From the NCBI GenBank assembly GCA_022783305.1, contig JALEWQ010000054.1, positions 1 through 46,053 on the forward strand: 46,053 nucleotides of DNA, read 5' to 3'. The stretch comes from Trueperella sp. (GTDB lineage Bacteria > Actinomycetota > Actinomycetes > Actinomycetales > Actinomycetaceae). Both the position numbers and the translations under genes were made by a program. Each line of letters opens with the position of its first letter. The first letter of the stretch is position 1. The notes under the pieces were generated by a model. That model was not told the origin of the DNA. It saw only the letters and a list, made by a program, of their open reading frames with translations, and ran no database searches. This document shows positions 7,284-16,073 of the stretch, piece after piece.

Positions 7284-7711
7284 ACATGCAGCTGCGCAAC
7301 CAACTCATCGCGGGCTTTAACCGCATTGCAGAAGGTTCTGCCATGGTCAGCAAAGCCTTGGAGGATGACGGCTGGGAAGGGATTGAGGACCACGCTGAAG
7401 CCACTGGCCTGCGTCCACTGGCTGCCGCCTGCTTGGAAGAACCATCATTCCAGGCTGCGCTGGAGGAGATGGCTGAGGCTGAGGCCGCAGCCATGAATGC
7501 TGCCGCGCCTAGCCCGACGCCGGAGCCCCCGCCCGCCCCAGCAGTCACCTTGGAGCAGGTCCGGGGCGTGCTGGTGGAGCTGTCTCAGGCAGGCTTGCGG
7601 GATCAGGTCCACCAGTTGATCCGGGATCTGGGTGCGGAGGCACTGTCCCAGGTGGACCCCGCCCAGTACACGGAGTTGCTGGAGCGGGCTGAGGAGCTGC
7701 GCAATGCCTGA
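7280..7711 (+). CDS. Phage protein of unknown function (Rrp5-like tail)
   Basis: This is a 143-residue protein with an acidic N-terminal half, a proline/alanine linker (SPTPEPPPAPA, about 75-88) and a C-terminal helical region VTLEQVRGVLVELSQAGLRDQVHQLI. Similar C-termini appear in phage proteins placed before DUF2800 nucleases, and databases often give those a misleading rRNA-biogenesis name. The start overlaps the preceding frame as ATGA, and its end overlaps the next gene by eight bases. It probably works with the downstream nuclease/ssDNA-binding pair, but its role is unknown. Confidence 0.65.
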   Translation: MNMQLRNQLIAGFNRIAEGSAMVSKALEDDGWEGIEDHAEATGLRPLAAACLEEPSFQAALEEMAEAEAAAMNAAAPSPTPEPPPAPAVTLEQVRGVLVELSQAGLRDQVHQLIRDLGAEALSQVDPAQYTELLERAEELRNA

Positions 7712-8840
7712 CAGCCACGCACTCCTAAGCGCCTCGAGCGCTCACCGGTGGCTCAACTGCCCGCCCTCTGCCAAGGCGGTAGAGGGCACGGCAGACACCC
7801 CATCGGATGCCGCACTGCAGGGTACGGCCGCTCATGCACTTGCAGAACACAAGCTGCTGCGAGCCTTGAAGCGCCGCTCCAAGCGACCCATCTCTGAGTG
7901 GATCGACGACGAGATGGAGACGCTTACGGATGATTACCGCGATTTCGTTCTCGAGCGCCTGGCAGAGGTTCGTCAGACGTGCGTGGACGCGCAGGTCTTC
8001 GTTGAACAGCGCCTGGACTACAGCACCTATGCGCCGGGTGGCTTCGGCACGGCAGACGCGCTCATTCTGGCCGAACCAGTACTTCACCTGGTCGACTTGA
8101 AGTACGGCGCGGGCATCGCAGTGTCACCCGTCAACAACCCGCAGTTGATGTTGTACGGGTTGGGCGCTTTGGCGGCGTTCGGTGCCCTGTACGACATCAC
8201 CGAAGTACGGTTGAGCATTTTCCAGCCCAGGCGGGACAACGTCGAAACCTGGACCATCCCCGCCACTGAGTTGATTGCTTGGGGGCAGGAGGTCGTGGCA
8301 CCCATCGCGGCTATCGCCGCACAGGGTCGTGGCGAATATCGGGCGGGGTCGTGGTGTCAGTTCTGCCGAATCGCACCCACATGCCGCGCAAGGGCAGCCG
8401 CCAACCTGGCACTGGCCAGGCATGAGTTCGCGCCGCCCGCCGAGCTCACCTTGGACGAGGTCGCTGACGTGCTCATGAAGATTCCTGAGCTCAAAGCATG
8501 GGCGTCGGATGTGGAGGCATGGGCGCTAGCCCAGGCCCAGGCCGGCACGCAGGTGCCTGGGTTCAAGGTCGTCGCAGGCCGCTCGGTCCGCAAGTACTCG
8601 GATGAGGCTGCGGTGGCTGAGGCCGCCAAGAAGGCGGGTTACACCGACATCTGGGACAAGAAGCTCATCGGCATCACTGCCATGGAGAAGCTCATGGGCC
8701 GATCCACCTTCAAGGACGTTCTCGGGGATCTGGTGGTCAAACCAGAGGGAAAACCCACTCTCGTTCCTGAGTCCGACAAGCGGCCGCCGCTCGAACGTGT
8801 CAGTGCCGCCACTGATTTCACCAACACCACCCACAACTGA
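7704..8840 (+). CDS. DUF2800 RecB/Cas4-like nuclease
   Basis: This 378-residue protein belongs to the phage DUF2800 family with a RecB-type PD-(D/E)xK core. D118 lies in GTADALI, and D131-x-K133 in LVDLKYG. Four cysteines fit an iron-sulfur cluster as in Cas4/AddB: C19 near the N-terminus, then C218, C221 and C227 in WCQFCRIAPTC. It presumably processes DNA ends during phage replication or recombination together with the ssDNA-binding protein that follows. The ATG at 7704 gives the expected N-terminus SASSAHRWLNCPPSAK; an earlier in-frame ATG at 7632 is inside the previous gene and unlikely. Confidence 0.85.
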   Translation: MPDSHALLSASSAHRWLNCPPSAKAVEGTADTPSDAALQGTAAHALAEHKLLRALKRRSKRPISEWIDDEMETLTDDYRDFVLERLAEVRQTCVDAQVFVEQRLDYSTYAPGGFGTADALILAEPVLHLVDLKYGAGIAVSPVNNPQLMLYGLGALAAFGALYDITEVRLSIFQPRRDNVETWTIPATELIAWGQEVVAPIAAIAAQGRGEYRAGSWCQFCRIAPTCRARAAANLALARHEFAPPAELTLDEVADVLMKIPELKAWASDVEAWALAQAQAGTQVPGFKVVAGRSVRKYSDEAAVAEAAKKAGYTDIWDKKLIGITAMEKLMGRSTFKDVLGDLVVKPEGKPTLVPESDKRPPLERVSAATDFTNTTHN

Positions 8841-8857
8841 CCAAGGAGGTCACCATC

Positions 8858-9409
8858 ATGAACACTCTCAACCCCACCCGCGTGGTTACCGGCGAAGTTC
8901 GCCTCTCCTACGCGCATCTTTTTGAGCCCCAGTCCATCCAGGGATCCAAGCCCAAGTACTCGGTGTCCCTGATCATCCCCAAGACCGACACCGAGACCAT
9001 CTCCAAGATCGAGCGCGCGATCGACGCCGCGATCGAGGCAGGTATTGGCAAGTTCGGCGGTAAGCGCCCGAACAAGGCTGCCCTCAAGCTGCCGCTGCGC
9101 GACGGGGATCTCGAGCGTGATGATGAGGCTTACAAGGGTTGCTTCTTCGTTAACGCCAACTCGATCCAGCCCCCGGAGATCGTGGACGCGGACCTCCAGC
9201 CGATTCTGTCCCCGACAGAGGTGTACTCGGGCTGCTACGGGCGGGTGAGCCTGTCCTTCTACGCGTTCAACACCAACGGCAACCGTGGTATCGCCTGCGG
9301 GCTGGGCAACCTGCAAAAGCTCCGCGACGGGCAGCCGCTCGGTGGCGGGCGCACTAGCGCGGCGGACGACTTCGCAGCGTTCAGTGCTGGGGCGGACTTC
9401 CTCAACTAG
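8858..9409 (+). CDS. DUF2815 ssDNA-binding protein
   Basis: This 183-residue protein of the DUF2815 family, regarded as a phage single-strand DNA-binding protein, has the typical features VRLSYAHLFEPQSIQGSKPKYSVSLIIPK and later YSGCYGRVSLSFYAF. A strong Shine-Dalgarno AAGGAGG precedes the ATG. It follows the DUF2800 nuclease by 17 bases, the arrangement usual for these two families in Gram-positive phages. It likely coats single strands at replication forks or during recombination. The gene is followed by a long hairpin before the polymerase. Confidence 0.85.
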   Translation: MNTLNPTRVVTGEVRLSYAHLFEPQSIQGSKPKYSVSLIIPKTDTETISKIERAIDAAIEAGIGKFGGKRPNKAALKLPLRDGDLERDDEAYKGCFFVNANSIQPPEIVDADLQPILSPTEVYSGCYGRVSLSFYAFNTNGNRGIACGLGNLQKLRDGQPLGGGRTSAADDFAAFSAGADFLN

Positions 9410-9421
9410 TTCGCATCGATC

Positions 9422-9467
9422 TGTGGCGGAGTGCTGACAGGCCATGGTCTGTTGGCACTCCGCCACA
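9422..9467. repeat. Perfect 13-bp hairpin between SSB-like and polymerase genes
   Basis: TGTGGCGGAGTGC (9422-9434) pairs perfectly with GCACTCCGCCACA (9455-9467). An inner ACAG/CTGT pairing in the loop extends the stem. There is no T-run after it, so it is not a classical intrinsic terminator. It could be a transcript-processing or stability element, a recognition site, or a Rho-independent terminator lacking the tail. Confidence 0.6.
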
Positions 9468-9504
9468 CCCTTGAACACGACCACCAACAATGGAAGCGAC
9501 CGCG

Positions 9505-11451
9505 ATGAAGCACCTGTCATTGGACCTCGAAACATTTTCACCAACTGACCTGACGAAGGCTGGCGTGTACCGCTACGCCGAAGACCCCGCCTTCGAGATC
9601 CTCCTGTTCGGATACTCCATCGACGGCGCTCCCGCACGGGTCATCGACCTAGCCAGTGGCGAGCAGATACCTGCAGAGATCTTGGTGGCTCTCACGGATG
9701 CGGGGGTGGTGAAGTCAGCGTTCAACGCTGCTTTTGAGCGGCTCTGTCTCTCAGCGTTCCTACGCCGCCACCACCCGCGCCTGCTCGAGAATGGGTTTTT
9801 GGATCCTTCGCAGTGGCGGTGCACCATGGTCTGGGCCGCCTCACTCGGCTTGCCGATGAGCTTGGACGGCGTAGCCAAAGCACTCCACCTGGAGACACAG
9901 AAAGACAGCGCGGGCAAACGCCTCATCAAACGCTTCTCCATCCCCACTAAGGACGGCGGCAGAGTACTGCCGTCACAAGACCCTGTGGCGTGGATGGAGT
10001 TCATCTCCTACAACCAGGCCGACGTGGACGTCGAGGTCGCCCTCGGGAAACGCCTCGCCAAGCACCCCATGCCCGAAGCCGAGTGGGCAACCTACGCACT
10101 CGATCAGCGCATCAACGACACCGGAGTCCGCATCGACACCGTGCTCGCCGCCAATGCTGTCACCGCAGACACCACCCACCGAGACACATGCTTGGCCCGC
10201 GCCCAGCAGCTCACCGGCCTGGAGAACCCCAACTCTCCGTTGCAGCTCAAGGAATGGCTGGCCGACCGCGGCTGCCAACTCGAGACGCTCACCAAGGCGG
10301 AAGTCGAACAAGCCCTCACCACCGCCACCGGGGATGTCGCTGAGGTGCTCAGGCTCCGCCAAGACCTGGCCAAATCCTCCGTCCGCAAGTACCAGGCCAT
10401 GCTCAGCGTCGCCGGGGGCGATGAGCGTGCCCGGGGGCTGATCCAGTACATGGGCGCGGGACGCACAGGCAGGTTCGCAGGCCGCCTCATCCAAGTCCAC
10501 AACCTGCCCCGCAACCACATGAAAGACCTCCCCACCGCAAGGAAGCTCCTGCGTGATGGTGACAGCCAAACCCTGGAACTGCTCTACGACCCACTACCAG
10601 ACACCCTGTCCCAGCTCATCCGCACAGCCTTCATCCCCAGCCAAGGCTGTCGCTTCATCGTCGCTGACTTCAGCGCCATCGAAGCCAGAGTCATCGCATG
10701 GCTCGCTGGCGAAACATGGCGGCTGGACCTGTTCAGGCGGGGTGGGGATATTTACTGTCAGTCCGCCACCCACATGTTCGGCGTACCCGTCGCCAAGCAC
10801 GGCCCCAACGCGGAGTTACGCCAGAAAGGCAAGATCGCCGAACTCGCCTGCGGCTTCGGAGGCTCCGTTGGGGCGCTCACTGCCATGGGCGCACTCAACA
10901 TGGGGCTGGCCGAAGATGACCTGCCTGGCCTAGTGGATGCCTGGCGGCAAGCAAACCCGGCCATCGTCTCCCTGTGGTGGGACATTGAAGCGGCTGCCAT
11001 GCAGACCATCACCACCCGCAGGGCTGCTCGGGTGGGCAGGATCCGCATGCGCTACGCATCCGGCTGCCTCTTTATCCGCCTGCCTTCTGGCCGCGAGCTC
11101 GCATACCCCAGGGCAAGGATCGGGCAGAACAAGTTCGGCCGCGACTCCATCATCTTCGATGGTGTCGACCAGAGCAGGCGGTGGGGAGCGGTCGAGACCT
11201 ACGGCGGCAAACTCACAGAGAACATCGTCCAGGCCACCGCCAGGGACCTGCTGGTTCATGCCATGCACACCATCGACGCCGCAGGCCACCAGATCGTCAT
11301 GCACATTCACGACGAGGCCGTCATCGACGAACCAGCGGGTGGTGCCAGCGTGGACGAGATCGTGGCCCTGATGACTAAGGCTCCCGTCTGGGCTGACGGT
11401 CTGCCCCTGAATGCTGACGGCTGCGAGTGCGACTTCTACATGAAGGATTAG
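9505..11451 (+). CDS. Phage family A DNA polymerase
   Basis: This 648-residue replicative polymerase is of the pol I type used by many phages. An N-terminal 3'-5' exonuclease begins at DLETFS (acids D7 and E9). The polymerase core has motif A (VADFSAIEARVIAWLAG, around 386-402), motif B (RQKGKIAELACGFGG, around 438) and motif C (HDEAV, around 602). No 5'-3' exonuclease domain is present. The ATG at 9505 has GGAAG eight bases upstream; an in-frame ATG at 9490 lacks such a site. The neighbours provide primase-helicase, nuclease and SSB functions, so the phage appears to encode most of its replisome. Confidence 0.93.
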   Translation: MKHLSLDLETFSPTDLTKAGVYRYAEDPAFEILLFGYSIDGAPARVIDLASGEQIPAEILVALTDAGVVKSAFNAAFERLCLSAFLRRHHPRLLENGFLDPSQWRCTMVWAASLGLPMSLDGVAKALHLETQKDSAGKRLIKRFSIPTKDGGRVLPSQDPVAWMEFISYNQADVDVEVALGKRLAKHPMPEAEWATYALDQRINDTGVRIDTVLAANAVTADTTHRDTCLARAQQLTGLENPNSPLQLKEWLADRGCQLETLTKAEVEQALTTATGDVAEVLRLRQDLAKSSVRKYQAMLSVAGGDERARGLIQYMGAGRTGRFAGRLIQVHNLPRNHMKDLPTARKLLRDGDSQTLELLYDPLPDTLSQLIRTAFIPSQGCRFIVADFSAIEARVIAWLAGETWRLDLFRRGGDIYCQSATHMFGVPVAKHGPNAELRQKGKIAELACGFGGSVGALTAMGALNMGLAEDDLPGLVDAWRQANPAIVSLWWDIEAAAMQTITTRRAARVGRIRMRYASGCLFIRLPSGRELAYPRARIGQNKFGRDSIIFDGVDQSRRWGAVETYGGKLTENIVQATARDLLVHAMHTIDAAGHQIVMHIHDEAVIDEPAGGASVDEIVALMTKAPVWADGLPLNADGCECDFYMKD

Positions 11452-11476
11452 GCGGGCTGAAACGTCTTCTGGCTGG

Positions 11477-11511
11477 CCCGTCCGGTTTTGCCTGCTGCCA
11501 CGCCTACAGGT
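11477..11511 (+). repeat. Dispersed repeat, copy 2 (intergenic)
   Basis: This copy is identical to the 42.3-kb copy over the first 27 bases and the final TACAGGT, with one C missing in between. It lies between the polymerase gene and the next gene, 95 bases before the start of the latter. Read in the frame of copy 1 it would give PSGFACCHAYR and a stop, as if it were a worn gene end. Confidence 0.6.
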
Positions 11512-11606
11512 AGATGGGCACGGTCCGCTGCGTCGGCATTCGCCGCCACCGTGAACATCGGGAAGAGCGATACGCCATGGAGTGGATTAAGCGTCAGGGG
11601 GGCTTT

Positions 11607-12038
11607 ATGAGCTCGCCGACTCTACGCATTGAACGCCTGAACCCCTCAGGCTGCCCGGACCCGACAGCTTTCGAGGTCCTCAAACACGACCAGCGCACCA
11701 GGTTCGGCTACAGGCCCCTTGTCTACGTGTGCTCGCCCTTCGCTGGGGACACGCGAGCCAATGTTGCTCTCGCACGCCGCTTCAGTGCGGCGCTAGTTGA
11801 GCGCGGATGTATTCCGGTTGCCCCGCACCTGTTGTTTCCGCAGTTCATGGATGACTCAGACTCAGATGCGCGCGAGTTGGCGATGTTTATGGGCCGGATC
11901 GTGATGAGTAAGTGTGAACAGGTGTGGATCTACGCGCCGCAAGTCAGCGCGGGCATGCGTGAAGAAGCCCGCTGGGCCCGCCACCTGGACCTACCGATCA
12001 CCTTCGTTAACCACGACTTTGAGGAGATCCACCCATGA
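11607..12038 (+). CDS. DUF4406/DUF7768-like phage protein
   Basis: This is a 143-residue protein with a Rossmann-like fold signature. LVYVCSPFAGDTRANVALARRFSAALV is followed by CIPVAPHLLFPQFMDD and VWIYAPQVSAGMREEARWA. These segments are typical of phage proteins related to nucleoside 2-deoxyribosyltransferases (DUF4406/DUF7768). The presence in the replication module suggests nucleotide metabolism, but the activity is not established. The ATG at 11607 follows AGGGGGG by a short spacer; an in-frame ATG at 11577 is the alternative. The end overlaps the primase gene as ATGA. Confidence 0.7.
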   Translation: MSSPTLRIERLNPSGCPDPTAFEVLKHDQRTRFGYRPLVYVCSPFAGDTRANVALARRFSAALVERGCIPVAPHLLFPQFMDDSDSDARELAMFMGRIVMSKCEQVWIYAPQVSAGMREEARWARHLDLPITFVNHDFEEIHP

Positions 12039-14299
12039 GTGTCTTCACCTTGTTTACCGCTCACGCTGCCGGATGCCAGACAAACACTATCTACCCGTAC
12101 AAGGCTCCGATTACGAGCGCCGCGGACTTGGAGGCGGCAGCACGAACGGATCACGTGGCCGCCGAGTACCTGGCTAACCAGCGCTCCAGCCATGGCTTCG
12201 TCAGCTCTGACTGCCTGGTGATGGACATCGACAACGATCACACGGAGGATCCCGCCGACTGGGTGACCCCGCAGGATCTGGCAGGCCAACTCGCGGACGT
12301 GGAGTTCATGACCGCTACCAGCCGCAATCACAATCTGCCCAAGGGCGTGAAGGCTGCCCGGCCGCGCTTCCACGTCTACTTCCCAATCCAACAGGTCACG
12401 GATCCTGCCGCCTACGCGGGGCTGAAGAAGTCCCTGGCCGACCAGTTCACCTTCTTTGACCCCGGGGCTGTGGATGCAGCCCGCTTCCTCTACGGGCACC
12501 CCACACCACAGGTCGAGACCTTCACCGGCACCATGACCATCGACCAGTGGCTGACCACTCAGGCGGAAGTGGATGCGTTCGCAGCGTTCGATGCCGCCAC
12601 CATGACCATCGGTGAAGGTAGCCGGAACGCGACCCTGTCACGCTTCGCCGGCCGTGTGCTCATCCGCTACGGGAATGGTGACCAGGCCCGGGCCCTGTTC
12701 GACCGCAAAGCAGCACTGTGTGACCCGCCGCTGCCGCAGGCGGAAGTAGAGGCAATCTGGAGATCAGCAACCAAGTTCGCGAGCAAAGTTGCCGCGGACC
12801 CGTCCTATATCAGTCCCGCCGCGTATCAGGCGCTGACCAGTCTCAAACCTGACGATTACACCGATGTCGGGCAGGCCGAAGCCATGGCCACCGAGTATGC
12901 AGACAAGATCCGCTATTCCATGGCCACCCACTGGCTGGTCTATGACGGCGGAGTGTGGGTAGAAAACGACCTTCTCGCACAAGCAGTCGCCCAAGAACTC
13001 ACCACCCGCCAGCTTGAAGAAGCACAGGCACTGCTCGAGCAAGCCAGCACGCTCATGGCCGACACTGGCGCGACCCAAGCGATCGCCTCAGCGAGCTCGA
13101 AAGCAAAAGGGATCGCGTCCTTGTCCCAGGCCCAGCAAGCGGCCTACCAGCAGCTCGAGGACGCGACCGCGTATTACAAATTCGTGCTCGGCCGGCGGCG
13201 ATCTGCCAATATCGCGGCCACTCTCAAAGAAGCCCAGCCCCTGTTGGAAGTGCGAGCCAGCGAACTGGACTCAAACCCCTACCTGCTATGCACACCCCAG
13301 GCGACCTTCGACCTGCGTGAAGGCATGGGATCTGCGCGAGACAACACACCAGCCGATCTCATTACTTTGCAGACCGCGATCAGCCCGAGTGATGCGGGGC
13401 GTGACCTGTGGGAGCAGGCGCTGGCAGTCACCTTCCAGGGCGATAACGAGTTGATCGGGTATGTGCAGCGGGTGTGTGGTCTGGCCGCGATCGGCAAAGT
13501 CATGCTCGAAGCCCTCATCATCGCCTACGGAGACGGACGCAACGGCAAATCCACCTTCTGGAACACCATCGCCCGGGTGCTCGGCACCTACTCCGGGTCC
13601 ATCAGCGCCGACACCCTCACCATCGGGGTGCGCCGAAACGTCAAACCCGAACTAGCCGAAGCCCGCGGCAAACGCCTGTTGATTGCGGCCGAAACCGAGG
13701 AGGGCGTGCGCCTGTCCACCTCCAACGTCAAACAACTCGCCTCCACCGACAAGATCGCCGCAGAGAAAAAGTTCAAAGACCCCTTCTCTTTCACCCCATC
13801 CCACTCGCTCGTGCTCTACACCAACCATCTGCCCAGGGTGGGAGCAATGGACGCGGGCATCTGGCGCAGGCTCATCGTCATCCCGTTTAATGCGACCATC
13901 ACCGGGGCAGCCGACGTGAAGAACTACGCCGACCACCTGTTCACCCACGCAGGCGGCGCAATCCTGGCCTGGATCATGGAAGGCGCACGCCTCATCCACG
14001 CCGAGAACTACCACCTTGATCCGCCGACCTGCGTACTTGAGGCGTCGATGGCCTACCGGGAAGAAAACGACTGGTTCAGCCACTTCCTTGCCGACCAATG
14101 CGTCATCGAAAACGGCAGCGAGGTCAAAGCCGGCGAGCTCTACCAGGCTTACCGGGCCTGGGCGCTGTCCACATCCGGATGGGCGCGCCCCATGGTCGAC
14201 TTCAACGCCGCGTGTGAGACCGCCGGCTTCCAACGCAAGAAAACCCGAGCCGCGATCAAAGTGTTCGGGCTGCGCCTGAAAGACGAGTTCGAGGACTAA
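12035..14299 (+). CDS. Phage primase-helicase (D5/VirE-type, SF3)
   Basis: This 754-residue protein combines an N-terminal primase-polymerase domain and a C-terminal superfamily 3 helicase. In the first, acidic MDIDND lies at residues 63-68 and PRFHVYFP further on. In the second, the Walker A GDGRNGKST is near residue 499, followed by LLIAAETEE and the sensor-like LVLYTNHLPRV. The middle region (about 310-410) is rich in Ala, Gln and Glu and probably helical. Proteins of this type open the origin and prime phage replication. The gene is coupled to the previous one by ATGA and is followed by a candidate origin at 14312-14415. Confidence 0.92.
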   Translation: MSVFTLFTAHAAGCQTNTIYPYKAPITSAADLEAAARTDHVAAEYLANQRSSHGFVSSDCLVMDIDNDHTEDPADWVTPQDLAGQLADVEFMTATSRNHNLPKGVKAARPRFHVYFPIQQVTDPAAYAGLKKSLADQFTFFDPGAVDAARFLYGHPTPQVETFTGTMTIDQWLTTQAEVDAFAAFDAATMTIGEGSRNATLSRFAGRVLIRYGNGDQARALFDRKAALCDPPLPQAEVEAIWRSATKFASKVAADPSYISPAAYQALTSLKPDDYTDVGQAEAMATEYADKIRYSMATHWLVYDGGVWVENDLLAQAVAQELTTRQLEEAQALLEQASTLMADTGATQAIASASSKAKGIASLSQAQQAAYQQLEDATAYYKFVLGRRRSANIAATLKEAQPLLEVRASELDSNPYLLCTPQATFDLREGMGSARDNTPADLITLQTAISPSDAGRDLWEQALAVTFQGDNELIGYVQRVCGLAAIGKVMLEALIIAYGDGRNGKSTFWNTIARVLGTYSGSISADTLTIGVRRNVKPELAEARGKRLLIAAETEEGVRLSTSNVKQLASTDKIAAEKKFKDPFSFTPSHSLVLYTNHLPRVGAMDAGIWRRLIVIPFNATITGAADVKNYADHLFTHAGGAILAWIMEGARLIHAENYHLDPPTCVLEASMAYREENDWFSHFLADQCVIENGSEVKAGELYQAYRAWALSTSGWARPMVDFNAACETAGFQRKKTRAAIKVFGLRLKDEFED

Positions 14300-14311
14300 A
14301 TACGGGCCAAG

Positions 14312-14415
14312 TGTGCAGAGGGGTGCAGACCGATTACCTATTAATCGCATGTGGAAAAAATGCATGTTAGATCAATATGTAAAAGGTTAGGTTTGCACCT
14401 GCACCCCTCTGCACA
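14312..14415. other. Perfect 17-bp inverted repeat around an AT-rich island; candidate origin
   Basis: TGTGCAGAGGGGTGCAG (14312-14328) is exactly complementary to CTGCACCCCTCTGCACA (14399-14415). The 70 bases between them are strikingly AT-rich for this prophage (ttaat, ggaaaaaat, atcaatatgtaaaagg) and contain a repeated GCATGT. The position directly after the primase-helicase gene suits a phage replication origin. A long regulatory hairpin or bidirectional promoter is the alternative. Confidence 0.5.
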
Positions 14416-14437
14416 TGGCCACTCAATGGAGGAAGCC

Positions 14438-14716
14438 ATGAACGAGAAAACCCTTGAAAACAGGCTGAAAAAGGCCGTTGAGGCTGCCGGGGGCCTGTGC
14501 TGGAAACTCACCTGCCCCGGAACCGCCGGAGTACCAGACCGCATCTGCCTGATGGGCGGCCGGGTCGTGTTCGTGGAGGTCAAAGCCCCAGGAGCCCACC
14601 CCAGAGCCATCCAACGCCTGCGAATGCGCCAGCTCCAAGCACAAGGCTTCACCTGCCTCGTCGTTGATTGCCCAGAAGGCATTGAGGGGGTGCTTGATGC
14701 GCTACACGCCGCATAA
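14438..14716 (+). CDS. VRR-NUC nuclease
   Basis: This is a 92-residue standalone VRR-NUC domain, a small PD-(D/E)xK nuclease found in many phages. GVPDRICLMGGRVVFVEVKAPG holds the catalytic D and the E-x-K triad, and a Q/R-rich helix (IQRLRMRQLQAQG) follows. The start at 14438 has GGAGG six bases upstream. Related standalone domains cleave branched or flap DNA. It overlaps the SNF2 helicase gene by 20 bases, a pairing common in Gram-positive phages. Together they probably process replication or recombination intermediates. Confidence 0.88.
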   Translation: MNEKTLENRLKKAVEAAGGLCWKLTCPGTAGVPDRICLMGGRVVFVEVKAPGAHPRAIQRLRMRQLQAQGFTCLVVDCPEGIEGVLDALHAA

Positions 14717-16073
14717 CTACCAGTGCCAAGCCGAGCAGTTCATCCTCACCCACCCGCAGGCTGCGATCTTCCTCGGGATGGGGCTCGGGAAAACCGTCAT
14801 CACCCTCAGTGCCATCTGGCAGCTGGTGATGGACTCCTTCCAGGCCCGCCGAGTCCTGGTGATCGCACCCCTCAGGGTTGCGCGCGACACCTGGACAGCA
14901 GAGGCCGCCAAGTGGGACCACCTGGACGGCCTCACCCTCGCCGTCGCGGTAGGAAGCCGCCAGCAGCGCCTGGACGCCTTGGCTGCGGGTGCGATGGTGA
15001 CGGTGATCAACCGGGAAAACATCCCCTGGCTCGTACGCACCCTGGGCAGCCAATGGCCGTTCGACATGGTGGTGATCGATGAGCTCTCCTCGTTTAAGAA
15101 CCATAAGGCCGCCCGCTTCAAGGCCCTGGCCTCGGTGCGCAAACACATCACCCGCATCGTTGGCCTCACCGGCACACCCGCAGCCAACGGGCTCGAGGAC
15201 TTGTGGGCGCAGTTCCGACTCCTCGATGGCGGCGACCGGCTCGGCAGGTACATCACCCACTACCGCTCCCGGTGGTTTGAGCCGGACAAGCGCAACGCCA
15301 CCCAGATCTTCTCCTACAAACCCAAGCCTGGTGCTGAAGAGGAAATCTATGCGGCGATCGGCGACGTGACCCTGTCCATGCAAACCACCGACCACCTCCA
15401 ACTCCCACCACTCACGGTCACTACCCAGGAAGTCACCCTCGGCCCCAAGGAACGCAGCCTGTACGAGCAGCTGGTGGCCGAGATGGTGATCAGCTTGGAC
15501 GGTCAAACCGTGGACGCCAGTAATGCGGCAGCCCTTTCGGGCAAACTCCTGCAACTGGCCTCCGGCGCGGTTTACGCGGAGGGGCGCGAGGCGGTGGTGG
15601 TGCATGAGCGCAAACTCGACGCCCTCGAAGACCTCATCGAAGCCGCAAACGGCCAACCCGTGCTGGTCGCCTACTGGTTCCGCCACGACCTGGAGCGCAT
15701 CGCTGCCCGTTTCCCAACCGCCAGGGAACTGAAGACCAGCCAGGACTTTGAAGCGTGGAACAGGGGCGAGATTCCGCTGGGACTGATCCATCCGGCCTCC
15801 GCTGGCCATGGCCTCAACCTGCAGGCCGGCGGTCATGTGTTGGTGTGGTTTTCGCTGACCTGGTCACTTGAGCTGTACCAGCAGACCAACGCCCGCCTGT
15901 ACCGGCAAGGCCAAACCGAGCCCGTCACCATCATCCACCTCGCCGCCAAGGGCACCCTCGACCAAGCAGTCCTGACTGCTTTAGCTACCAAAGACACCAC
16001 TCAGACCCGCCTGATCCAGGCGGTCGCAGCACAACTGACCCCCACCAGTGAAGGAGACGAAACATGCATGTGA
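14697..16073 (+). CDS. SNF2-family DNA helicase/translocase
   Basis: This 458-residue superfamily 2 ATPase has Walker A GMGLGKT at residues 27-33, the DEAD-equivalent box VVIDELSSFKN (about 125-135), motif III GLTGTPAANG, and C-terminal motifs GLNLQAGGHVLVWFSLTWSLELYQQTNARLYRQGQ (motifs V-VI). The ATG at 14697 follows GAGGGGG and lies within the end of the VRR-NUC gene. Phage SNF2 proteins paired with VRR-NUC nucleases are presumed to act in replication or recombination. The product is shorter than chromosomal SNF2 remodellers, as usual for phages. Confidence 0.92.
   Translation: MRYTPHNYQCQAEQFILTHPQAAIFLGMGLGKTVITLSAIWQLVMDSFQARRVLVIAPLRVARDTWTAEAAKWDHLDGLTLAVAVGSRQQRLDALAAGAMVTVINRENIPWLVRTLGSQWPFDMVVIDELSSFKNHKAARFKALASVRKHITRIVGLTGTPAANGLEDLWAQFRLLDGGDRLGRYITHYRSRWFEPDKRNATQIFSYKPKPGAEEEIYAAIGDVTLSMQTTDHLQLPPLTVTTQEVTLGPKERSLYEQLVAEMVISLDGQTVDASNAAALSGKLLQLASGAVYAEGREAVVVHERKLDALEDLIEAANGQPVLVAYWFRHDLERIAARFPTARELKTSQDFEAWNRGEIPLGLIHPASAGHGLNLQAGGHVLVWFSLTWSLELYQQTNARLYRQGQTEPVTIIHLAAKGTLDQAVLTALATKDTTQTRLIQAVAAQLTPTSEGDETCM

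Noticed and set aside
8639-9637. Long antisense open frame opposite the DUF2815 gene
   Set aside because: GC-rich codon bias in the forward gene creates long reverse frames. The forward protein is a clear family member and the reverse product resembles nothing.
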